In this document: piece after piece, positions 27,285 to 35,991 of the stretch
Numbering within the stretch: position 1 is the first letter of the stretch
Layout: every line of letters begins with the position of its first letter
Assembly: GCA_949152475.1 (NCBI GenBank)
Contig: OX424562.1
Location: 37,744,157 to 37,808,156 of the forward strand
Direction of reading: 5' to 3'
Length of the DNA stretch: 64,000 nucleotides
Origin: Terebella lapidaria
Taxonomy: Eukaryota; Annelida; Polychaeta; Terebellida; Terebellidae
Notes under the pieces: generated by a model
The model's database searches: none
The model's input: only the letters and a program-made list of their open reading frames with translations
What the model was told of the DNA's origin: nothing
Made by a program: the position numbers and the translations under genes

Positions 27285-28668
27285 TGTAACGGTTTTGGGG
27301 CGTACCCAAAAGTTTCCCCTAGGTAATTCTATTAGTGTTTTGTGATATTATGGTTAAATAACCGTTTATTAAAATGTATATGTGTTTAAAGGTTCATTCG
27401 GTTCCGTATTGGTAATGTTTAAAAGGTTTTCCGTCTCGGAACTTGGTATATTTGTGATGTTGGTAAAGCCGGAGACGGAGCCGGAGACGGAGACGGAACC
27501 GGAGACGGAGTCGGAACAATGGAGTACAAAAACGTAATGACGTTATTTCCGGAAGGTCATGTGATCAGCCTCGTTTTCGGTTTAAAAGGTGACGTGTCAG
27601 CCACTGATTGGTTCTAGAGTGTTTTTAGAAATCCGGAAAATATCAGTGTTTTGGCGGACTATGACGTCACAATAGGTTGATCACGTGACGTGGGTCTCAG
27701 GTCTATAAAAGCCCCCGCTTCACAGCGGACGGCGGAGTTGGTGTCCTGACGTCGACCTGTGCAGACCCCTTCTCCCATAGCAGAGGACTCTCTTGTTCCG
27801 GATAGAGTCATCCAGATGATCGCAGATTATGTCTTCCGACTGGGCACTTGGAAAATAAACATGAAAACTTCAACCGAGTTGTTTTTCCGTGTTCGTTAGG
27901 GAACTGGAATTTATAATAAAGTTAGTTCACCGGAAAAGAAAGTAATACGGAGAAAAGGGAGGTAAGACCACAGTCGGTTAAGACCAAGTTGTAACGACGT
28001 CTTAGGGTGATCCAAGAACCCAGATCACCAAGGAAGGAGACGGAGACGGAGGTGGAATTCAACGGAGCAACTACGGAGGCGGTACCGGACGGAGCAATTG
28101 CAGAGACGGAACGACGAAGCAGTTGCAGAGGCGGTACCGGACGACGGAGTAGCAGAGGCAGTACCTGACGGAGCGGTTGCGGTAACCGGAAGTGAGAACA
28201 CTCCCGGGATTCTCCATTTCAGGTGCAGTCGCAGGTTGCGGTGAGGCAGAGCCAACCGGAGCAGTTTGCAGTGAGGCGGAGCCTGGCAGAGCGGTTGCAG
28301 TATTCGGAAACGGCAACGTTCCCGGACTCTCCATTCCAGGTGCAGTCGCAGTTGCAGTAAGGGGGAAAACGACGGAGCTGTTGCAGTAAAGCGGTATCCC
28401 GACAGAGCAGTTGCAGTACCCGGAGACGGAAACGCCTACGGATTCTTACTTTACAGGTGCAGTTGCAGATTAGCAGTCGGACAACGGTTAAGAGGTCCAT
28501 TCCAGACCACGCTACCAACCTTCAGAGACTTCTAGCCGGAGTGCAACCGTACAGCAGTAGCAGTTTCCCGGAGTTTTACCGTTTCAGCTCCGGTTAAATA
28601 ACAACTCGCCCACCTCCCTAGAAAACCGGTTTATCAAGACGTCACAGAAGGGTGAAGAACCCGTTACA
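27285..28668 (+). repeat. 3' LTR of gypsy-2 (1384 bp)
   Basis: Same length and ends as the 5' LTR. About 13 single-base differences were counted by eye across the pair. It is followed by the TSD GTAT. Confidence 0.97.
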
Positions 28669-28672
28669 GTAT

Positions 28673-29006
28673 TGTTGGCAATACCCAGTTCGTCAAACAG
28701 ACACTGTATATAGTATGCTTTACAAACAAAAACAACATTATTAGAAGCTTTATCTGCAGGGACAATGACGAACCTTTCTTGAATTTTCAACAAACTATTA
28801 GTAACCACAGGATCATTGAAGACAGAGCTATATTTAGTACTAACTGACTTTGACGAAACATTAATGCGTTTGTTTACCAATGACCTAATCTGTTTGACCC
28901 ATTCTGACAGAGAATCAGTTTCTGCCTTTTCTCGCTTTGTCCATTTTCTGGCATGCTCCTCAACTGCATCCATGATTAACTTGAAATTGTATCCCAAAGC
29001 GTGCAA
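28673..29006 (-). pseudogene. Penelope-like element, N-terminal fragment
   Basis: The - strand reads HALGYNFKLIMDAVEEHARK, WVKQIRSLVNKRI and RFVIVPADKASNNVVFVCK, ending near DELGIANN where gypsy-2 begins. This is the region before the RT fingers in Penelope proteins. The frame is open to the BEL junction at about 29000, without a start Met, which fits 5' truncation. Joined conceptually with 16563 and below, it forms one protein interrupted only by gypsy-2. Confidence 0.8.
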
Positions 29007-29506
29007 TCAACGCCATCCTCGGAACAGCAGAAGTAACAGATGAGGAGCTACTCACTGCAGTGGTCGGGGCCGAGGACCTTATCAACTCCCGACCAGTTAC
29101 GTACCAGTCAGCCGATGCAGTGGATCCAATACCCCTGACTCCAAACCACTTCATCTTCGGCCAGATGGACGGGAAATTCGCACCACCAGTCACCGGCGAG
29201 GTCGCTTTCAACCCCCGCAAGCAATGGCGATGTGTCCAAGAACTCGTGCGCCAGTTCTGGAAACGTTGGCTACGTGAATGGATCCCTGGACTAAGGATAG
29301 AGTGGCGACAGAACAAGGAAAGCTTGAAGGTCGGCGATGTTGTCCTTCTGTTATCGTCCGACATGCCTCGAGGACACTGGCCGTTGGGACACATTACAAA
29401 AGTCTATCCTGGAGAGGACGGACTTGTGAGAGTTGTCGATGTGCAAGTCAAAGACAAAATCGTCAGATGTCCGATAGTGAAGCTGTGTCCACTGGAACTT
29501 GACTGA
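29001..29506 (+). pseudogene. BEL integrase C-terminus and DUF5641
   Basis: The BEL frame resumes after the Penelope insertion: AINAILGTAEVTDEEL, GAEDLINSRPVTYQSAD, PLTPNHFIFGQ. The DUF5641 region follows (FWKRWLREWIPGL, LKVGDVVLLLSSDMPRGHWP, GHITKVYPGEDGLVRVVDV) and ends in a stop at 29506. This stretch has no internal stop, so part of the element has stayed in better shape than its gag and RT. Confidence 0.9.
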
Positions 29507-29619
29507 GACTGAACATGAACTTTTATGTTTGACTAATTTGTTCCATTTGGACTTTCTTATGTTTCACTAGATATAGAGTTCATTATTTTGTTGATATTCA
29601 CATATCAAGGTGGGGAGAA

Positions 29620-29857
29620 TCTTCTGAAGTATCTGACAGATAGAGTTAAGGGCAGCGCTGCCCTCTAGTGAGTAAGTAGGTTTTCTATAATTTCAGTGCT
29701 GACACCTAGTGAGTGTGCAGAGAGGTGACTCCCCCTATAGGTTGATAAAAAATATGCTGAGTTGACTGTTCTGGAAAGCTGTGAAAAACCATGTGATTTT
29801 GGATTACAATAAAACATCTTGAAAAGACATCTTCAAAACGTCTATATCACCAGAACA
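29620..29857 (+). repeat. 3' LTR of the BEL element
   Basis: 238 bp, ending CACCAGAACA and followed by GTGCC. Its first bases are TCTTCTG instead of TGTTCTG. Confidence 0.95.
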
Positions 29858-29862
29858 GTGCC

Positions 29863-30349
29863 AGATTGATTAAACGAAATGTTTCCAGTGCACTGGTAGT
29901 AGCCCATTAAGGGGCATCGCGTACTCTGTTCCTTTTTTGTCTGAAAACAATACACGTTGCGTTTATCTTTACTCCTTACATAAGGTAGGCCTATTTCTGA
30001 AACTCATTAATATTTTGACAATATGTGCCCAGTGACGCCCGTTTTGTCCGAAGGCCGGTTAATCTGAAGGTTCGTTAGTATTAAGGCCCGTTTGTCCGAA
30101 TAGTCTGGTAGTAGCTTTGGCAGCTTCATCACATTTGAAGCAAAAGTCTCCTTCGGATTATTTCTCCATATTCATCCATCAGTCACACTGTATGCATTGT
30201 TACTCGAAATTCTTGGGAGTCTTGTCTTCGAGAACGACGAATGCGTGAGACATTCTATGTATTATAATTCTCATTGGGGCCGGTTGCCCAGTGGTTACAT
30301 TTCTTTCACCAAACTTGTTTATAATTATCTTCTAGACCAGACCCAGAAG
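29863..30349. other. Spacer before transporter-like pseudogene
   Basis: No ORF of note apart from an upstream extension (from 30197) of the frame below. GTCCGAA-type words recur at 30040-30100 (TTTGTCCGAAGGCC, TTTGTCCGAATAGTC). Confidence 0.35.
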
Positions 30350-31536
30350 ATGACTTGCTGTTGTACCACCCAAGACGAGTCCGGTGTAGAGGAGCACTTG
30401 TTACTGCAGGAGCCCGCTCACTCCAGATACAGTCTGCCAAGTGACGCCATCGGCGATTCCACGAGGAAAAGGGATGATCCCGCAAGTGACGGGGACTCAA
30501 ATCCACGGAGGCAGGTCGCCGGCTACGCTGCACGCGTGACGAATCTACTGGCAGTCTGTGCGGGGTTGACATTCTCTCAGCTGCTGAACCGTTCCATCCC
30601 ACACGCAGAGCTGAATGGATTGCGCTACTCTGTACAATTCCTCGTAGCTACTGTCGCTGTAGCAATCTGCAGAAGGTGTGACTTTCGGGTCAAATGGGGC
30701 CAGATTGGCTGGTTGCTTCTGGCGTCCGTGGCAATAGTGACAGTGAGCTTTTGTAGTTATGGGTACTCTATCATTTGCCTCTGGGAAGCAGCTGGAGTAG
30801 GCAAAACTTGGATGATGTTCTTCGTGTATGTAACGTCTTTTGTTGTGAGATGCCACATGCCATGGTACTACGTGTTGGCTGGGTGCATATGCCTCACCGG
30901 AATACTTCTTACAGATCAACTGCCATGGATATTCCACTCGAGCAATATTGGGAAAACATTCATACAAACTAACTAAAGTTACCAATCACCTTGTCATCTG
31001 GATATCTCGACAAATAGGTCTTCCTTTTCTAACGATGCCATTGAATATCTGGAGATCAATCATGACAGAGACAATTTATTTGGTCATATCTTGGTTTTCT
31101 TTGATGCTCTGTCTGACGGCCTTTTTGTGCTCGTGCTTATCTACAAACACTCTGATATGGACACGATGGTACTCATGTTTTGGTCATCACTGTTTGGCGT
31201 CGTCACGTCTTTTGGGATCATGGACCTGATGGAAACGCCATCACTGCCGAATTTTCACGTCAGCATCTAGTACCTTCCTGGACATATGCTGTTCTCGGGT
31301 ACACACAATTTTTTCTATGCACATGGTGCCAAGTCATCCCCGAAAAGTTAACGGTCCTGATAGGTACATGTGATAATCCAATCATGTTTCTAATGCAATA
31401 CACGGTGTTGTCAGGGATGTATGTGGGTCGGGCCAATGCCCTTGGTATTCTGGGTGCGGTTCTCGTTTTCGCTGGCAACACCATCGTGCCGACAACCGGA
31501 GTTGTTCAGTACTGCAAAACAAAACCAGATCACTGA
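30350..31536 (+). pseudogene. Decayed multi-pass transporter-like gene (EamA/SLC35G style)
   Basis: From the ATG at 30350 (MTCCCTTQDESG) a hydrophilic N-terminus is followed by membrane segments (VTNLLAVCAGLTFSQLLNRS, LRYSVQFLVATVAVAI, GWLLLASVAIVTVSFC, YYVLAGCICLTGILLT). The same frame has stops at 30974, 31268 and about 31349 but keeps membrane-like sequence between them (GHILVFFDALSDGLFVLVL, VLMFWSSLFGVVTSFGIM). It then shifts frame to end in VLSGMYVGRANALGILGAVL. The layout fits a drug/metabolite transporter with two EamA halves. Its exact substrate is unknown. It appears intronless, so it may be a retrocopy. Confidence 0.7.
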
Positions 31537-31846
31537 TACATACAAAGCATGATAGATAGAAGTGTACCAAGATCAAATTAGCTTGATGCGATATTTATCT
31601 TATTCCGGAGTGAACGGTGGTGATACAGATGGGTTTCAATGTGGTTAACTATTAAGGATTTGAAATTTTTTTAGTGAGTGTCGAGGATGGAATTTTGTAG
31701 AGCGCAGTGTCAGTGATTAGGGGCGTGGGAGGAGGTAGTATAAGCAGCAGCAGGAAAGAGCTTTGCGCAATCGATATAGAATAAACACGACCGGTAGCTG
31801 TGATATTGGGCGTGATAAGGAGATACAATCATGTCGCCAGTATAGC
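31537..31846. other. Spacer, no gene
   Basis: No ORF, TIR or repeat recognised before the TSD of the next element. Confidence 0.4.
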
Positions 31847-31872
31847 GACAGAACGGGGACACCCGAAAACGA

Positions 31873-31950
31873 GTTTCAAGTTCCAAGTTCCGAGTTTCAA
31901 GTTCCGAGTTCCAAGTTAGAAGTTCCGAGTTCCAAGTTCCAAGTTCCGCA
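31873..31950 (+). repeat. GTTCC-type minisatellite, left TIR
   Basis: Repeated AAGTTCCGAGTTCC / AAGTTCC units with small variations; the mirror array lies at 32900-32985. Confidence 0.9.
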
Positions 31951-32515
31951 TTTAAAGTCCCAAGAAAGTGCAGTTATCGTTTTTATATTTATGCACCGGG
32001 TCTCTCCAACTCATTAAATCACTTTCTTGTGCCACCTTTCAATATCACAAATTAACCTTCTAAGCTGATGCCTGGTATGCGAGGACCTCAGAGTGCCACG
32101 CGGGTATGATTTGAAATTTAGGATAGTTTGCGGATTTGGGTGTGTTTTTCGTTCAATTCTGTTTAGTTCAAATGTATTTTTATATCATTTCTATATTTTA
32201 CATTCACAAAATTAAATACAATTGATGGGAAAATTGAAAACAAAGGGGAAAGAAAATAATACTTATTGCATTATGACAGAATAAATTCGGATCTTGTCAA
32301 TTTCTTTCATTAAATAATTGTTCAGGCATCACCAACGAACTATGCTGTGGATGACTGAACAAATTTAATAGAAGAAGTTGTTATTTATCATTTATTCGAA
32401 CGTGTAACAAATAGTGGTGCTGCGCCTTCAAACTAACGCCATGATCCCTCGTCTCTGCAACTTTTAGACTCAATGCTCAAAGAACTCCTGAAAAACCGTG
32501 GCATGTGTAGAAATA

Positions 32516-32866
32516 CCGTAAAACTTCTAATATACGTCGGGTTTCTAATAGACGCCGGGTTCTAATAGACGCCAGGGGTTCAGGTATACTGAAATTAATA
32601 GACGCCGGGTTCTAATAGACGCCGGGTCTACGTACATGGTGTAACATAGCAACGTACAGATACTAATATCGACAACGTCAACGCGTCACAGTTGGGAATT
32701 TCTAGCTTTTAATATCTAAACTGTCATCCGATTTGTCATATCGTAACACAGGCCTCGCCAAATCCAATAAACGCCGGGTCCAGAAAACGACTTAAATCAA
32801 TAGACGCCGGGTCTAGAGTGCAACTGAAATCAATAGACGCCCGGGCGTTTATTAGAAGTTTTACAG
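32516..32866. mobile_element. TA-flanked MITE with AATAGACGCCGGG repeats, nested
   Basis: Ends are CCGTAAAACTTCTAATA and TATTAGAAGTTTTACAG (one mismatch), flanked by TA on both sides, as in Tc1/mariner-type MITEs. The interior repeats AATAGACGCCGGGT or close variants about eight times. It sits inside the Mutator-like element, so it is younger or was captured with it. Confidence 0.8.
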
Positions 32867-32899
32867 TAATGACTGAACACCGACGACACCATTTTCTTA

Positions 32900-32985
32900 G
32901 AACTTTAAACACGGAACTTGGAAATCGGAACTTGGAACTCGGAACTCGGAACTTGGAACTTGGAACTCGGAACTTGGAACTCGTT
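32900..32985 (-). repeat. GTTCC-type minisatellite, right TIR
   Basis: Reverse-complement counterpart of 31873-31950 (GGAACTTGGAACTCGGAAC units). Confidence 0.9.
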
Positions 32986-33006
32986 TTCGGGTGTCCCGAC
33001 AGAACG

Positions 33007-34569
33007 TCTAGTTGAATGACCGTAGTTATTCTCCCATCAAGAGCAAGGATCGGAGTGAAAATGAGAACTTCGAGTAAAATCGATTTGCAACCCAGTGTCG
33101 AAAAAATCCCATCGTCTGTGTCACCGATTTCAAGTATACGTAGAAACACTGCCAATGAGTGTTCTTTCCACCATCGAAGACTTTCACGTGAGCTCACATG
33201 TCATTAGCAATGTTCGATGGCGCTTAAATCACATAATTATTCTTGCCATTTTGAACGTAACATCATAAAAATAAATTATTAAATTAAATAATCCAAACTG
33301 TTATACCCCATTTATCAAATACAACTTATTAGTAAACGTAGAGTTTCTTAACTATGGTTAATATCATATTTGTGTCACCTTTCTGAATACAAGCAGAATA
33401 TATTTAATTTACATTTTTAAGAAAAATCTTAAATTAACTAACGTCAACTGGTTAGTTCAATACATTGTACTTTTGTGTATGAGCTGATTAAATAATCCGT
33501 ATGTCGAAACAAGTAACAACACAAAAGGTCAATACTTACAATGCTCACACATCTTCTATAAATATAGCAAAACGGTATGGTTATCTCGTACTGATAGAAG
33601 ATCTACATATACTGTGTGCATGTACCTCGATAAATATGCGTTACGTTTGTCAATAATTTTACCATAAATATGCAGATAGGATACACTGGAAAACACACAC
33701 ACCAAATGATAGATTTACAATGACAGTTTGACTTTTAATTCAGGCCAAACACACATGATTGACTCAGCCATCACCGAGTGATTGATGAAGTACAGTGTAT
33801 TAAATGCCTACTGTCTGATTTACATCACTACTTTCGTTCCTTTAGGACTGAAAGTTCGCGTATAAACTGATGTTATTAGATAGAATAAACAGTCCACAAA
33901 CAACACAAACAAGCTTCACACGTACATAGTATGTTGGCTGAGAAGATACAATAAATATGAATCCCGGGTCATCAAACTCTTCATCAAAATGATTATTCAC
34001 ACCATGATCTTGTTCATTGGATTGCTTTCTACATACCTGTATACATGTTTCTGATAATTTATTTTGCTTGCTCATCTATATCATTTCCATACTAAATCCT
34101 CCACACACGATTCACGAGTTTTATGGGTACGTTGCTACTATTGAACGACGTTTTTTATTAGAATAATCATGACAGAATACGTTCAATTAAACAGTTAGTT
34201 TTGAATGCTCTCTTCCTTACAACATGTGATACAAGTACCGGATATAAAGTGCCTCGGCAATATGAATGGCAAATTTATGTAGTGCTATGTTGTGAAACAA
34301 CACAAACCCATTAATTAAACATGCGGAATTGCAGACCCGTTTTGGGTTGTTTTGATAACCAAAACCTGAACTTTATGATACGTCACTAATTGATCAATTT
34401 CAACAAATCATGCTGCTCAAATTTATCGGTCTTATAGATATATCATAGATGTATTCGTTCGGGGGGGGGGGGGGGGAAGGGTGTATACAATAATGTCATA
34501 AAAGAGTACCCCTGTTGCATGATTGAGATTCTGCTTCTGATTTAGCACACTGCCAAATTGTGAACTAAA
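33007..34569. other. AT-rich upstream region of glycosyltransferase A, shared with copy B
   Basis: No ORF. Blocks match the region upstream of copy B: GTCAATAATTT/CAGCCATAAATATrCAGA (33648 and 41488) and CACTAATTGATC (34385 and 44440). A run of 16 G lies at about 34461-34476. This supports duplication of gene plus upstream DNA. Confidence 0.6.
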
Positions 34570-35718
34570 ATGTTCAAGTTTTATTTATGTGTTCTTCTTG
34601 TTGCACTAGGCATAAATTTACTGGCACTGACATTGGTGTTTAATATCACTGATTATCAAATAAACTTGAATAATGCGCTAAGTTGGATAGGTTACACCCA
34701 TAACAACAAAATGATCCGGAATCCAAGAAATGTGGAACGGGCCAGAAGATCATCTTACCTGCAAATGCTCAAACTGAACAAAGATGATCTGGGAATCGAC
34801 CTGATACACCAATTCTGGCGAAAACAAAACGTCAGCTGCAGGAATTTGACGAAAGAACAGAACTTCGATCTGGACTGGGAACAATGGCTCGAGGAAACGA
34901 ACGAACCTGAAATCGCCTCACAATATTATGTACCGAATATCGTTCACTACCTGTGGATAAACGAACAGACAAGCGACCTGAGTCTACACCACGTGATCTC
35001 GTTGCTAGGAACGCACGTGAACCTGCATCCCGACCATATCTACTTTCACACTAATAGCGTGCCGAAAGGTAAATACTGGCGTATTGCCCGTAAAATCCCT
35101 GAGATGATCGTGGTTAAAAGAACTCCAAAAAAGTGCGTGTTTGGAGTCAGTCTCCCACAACAACATTTCCGAGAAGTCCAAAGTGACTTAGAACGCCTGC
35201 TGATCGTTCTGGAAGATGGAGGTATCTATCTGGATCTTGATGTGATTCCGACTAAATCGTTCGGAGATCTTCGGAAGTGTCCGTGTACACTCGGCGTGGA
35301 CGAATTCCATATCGTTTGTAACGCCGTGATTATTTGCTCTAAGTTCTCGACGTTCCTTCTGCTGTGGATCCAATCTTTCCTGGATGACTTCAGCCCGAAG
35401 TGGGCAGTGAGTGGTGGTCGCAAACCTTTCGAAATGGCAAGACGGTTTCCGTTCGCTGTGCATCTACAGTGGCGCCGACTGTTCGAGCCCAGTGACCGAC
35501 ACATCGACGAGCTGTGGACCAGAAACACAACGCTTGTGTCCTTCAACTACACGGATAACTATGCAATACATCTGTGGAATTCTGCCCGCAAGATGTACGG
35601 ATACCCAATTCTGACACTGACTGACATCTGGCGCAGTGGCGGTGTGTATGCGCAAGTCGCTCGTGACGTCATCGCCAAATCACGGTCGCTTATTGGCCAG
35701 GTCCTGGATCCAGAGTGA
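34570..35718 (+). CDS. DxD glycosyltransferase, type II membrane (GT32-like), copy A
   Basis: A 382-residue intact, intronless ORF. Residues 4-24 form a signal-anchor (FYLCVLLVALGINLLALTLV), so it is likely a Golgi-type II protein with a luminal catalytic domain. The fold signature of the sugar-binding DxD family (Gly_transf_sug) is seen: VPNIVHYLWINE (about 121-132) and LIVLEDGGIYLDLDVIPTKS (about 211-230). Here DLD at 222-224 should bind a metal and nucleotide sugar. Asn-x-Thr/Ser sites occur. Donor and acceptor are unknown. An AATAAA lies at 35850. The paralogue at 45468-46625 is about four-fifths identical by eye. Lack of introns in both copies suggests an ancestral single-exon gene or an old retrocopy. 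Confidence 0.88.
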   Translation: MFKFYLCVLLVALGINLLALTLVFNITDYQINLNNALSWIGYTHNNKMIRNPRNVERARRSSYLQMLKLNKDDLGIDLIHQFWRKQNVSCRNLTKEQNFDLDWEQWLEETNEPEIASQYYVPNIVHYLWINEQTSDLSLHHVISLLGTHVNLHPDHIYFHTNSVPKGKYWRIARKIPEMIVVKRTPKKCVFGVSLPQQHFREVQSDLERLLIVLEDGGIYLDLDVIPTKSFGDLRKCPCTLGVDEFHIVCNAVIICSKFSTFLLLWIQSFLDDFSPKWAVSGGRKPFEMARRFPFAVHLQWRRLFEPSDRHIDELWTRNTTLVSFNYTDNYAIHLWNSARKMYGYPILTLTDIWRSGGVYAQVARDVIAKSRSLIGQVLDPE

Positions 35719-35849
35719 TTTGCGAGTTGACAACTGCAGAGCTCACATGCCTTTAAATATACTCCAATGACATGTTTTGTGAAGAAATTCTCCTCGTTCA
35801 ACATCTGTTTATTCGCCACACAATGCATTCGTCTGCAAAAGACACACAC

Positions 35850-35855
35850 AATAAA
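35850..35855 (+). terminator. Poly(A) signal of glycosyltransferase A
   Basis: AATAAA 132 bp past the stop codon. Confidence 0.55.
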
Positions 35856-35971
35856 ACACTGAATGATTAGGCCCTACACATGCTAACTCATGCACTATTG
35901 AAATACACAGATTATCATATAATGGAAAAATTATATTAAATCAGCTTCAACCTGTGAATTATCGAGATTGG

Positions 35972-35991
35972 ATATATATATATATATATAT
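35972..35991. repeat. (TA)n microsatellite
   Basis: GGATATATATATATATATATAG; about nine TA units. Confidence 0.9.

Larger units (their letters stand above)
16564..28668 (+). mobile_element. Ty3/gypsy retrotransposon, 12.1 kb, young, with accessory ORFs (gypsy-2)
   Basis: LTRs of 1384 bp start TGTAACGG and end CCGTTACA (8-bp inverted repeat). A 4-bp TSD, GTAT, flanks it (16560-16563 and 28669-28672). A tRNA-Leu-type primer binding site follows the 5' LTR, and AAGGAAGGGGGAG precedes the 3' LTR. By eye the LTRs differ at about 13 sites (near 1%). Inside are a 418-bp tandem duplication, gag with a CCHC knuckle, RT/RNase H, integrase, and about 4 kb of extra sequence with zinc-finger and Ser/Arg-rich ORFs. 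No protease and no env were seen. Confidence 0.96.
15099..29000 (-). mobile_element. Penelope-like element, 5'-truncated, split by gypsy-2
   Basis: The - strand RT of a Penelope-like element is found in two pieces, 28673-29000 and 15334-16559. They are separated exactly by gypsy-2 and its GTAT duplication, and the peptide frame continues across the gap. The 3' UTR (15099-15333) ends GATTCCACGTC, as in the copy at 54504-54897. The open frame runs to the right junction with BEL, so the 5' end is truncated. GTGCAA occurs at both BEL borders (15091-15096, 29001-29006) and could be a 6-bp TSD, but BEL itself may have had both copies. Confidence 0.88.
9466..29857 (+). mobile_element. BEL/Pao LTR retrotransposon split by nested insertions
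   Basis: Two 238-bp LTRs (9466-9703 and 29620-29857) end in CAGAACA. The 5' copy begins TGTTCTG, giving a perfect 7-bp inverted repeat; the 3' copy has TG changed to TC. A perfect 5-bp TSD, GTGCC, flanks the element at 9461-9465 and 29858-29862. A polypurine tract (AAGGTGGGGAGAA) precedes the 3' LTR. The internal gene order is gag with DUF1759, zinc knuckle, DUF1758 protease, RT, A17/RNase H region, integrase and DUF5641. Integrase is interrupted at about 15098 and resumes at about 29001. Many stops and frameshifts show an old copy. Confidence 0.95.
31856..32997. mobile_element. Non-autonomous Mutator-like element with minisatellite TIRs
   Basis: The ends are GGGACACCCGAAAACGAGTT and its exact reverse complement. 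A perfect 9-bp duplication, GACAGAACG, flanks it (31847-31855 and 32998-33006). Nine-bp TSDs point to the Mutator superfamily. Past the outer 20 bp each TIR becomes an array of AAGTTCCGAGTTCC-type units (31873-31950 and, inverted, 32900-32985). No transposase is encoded. Confidence 0.88.
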
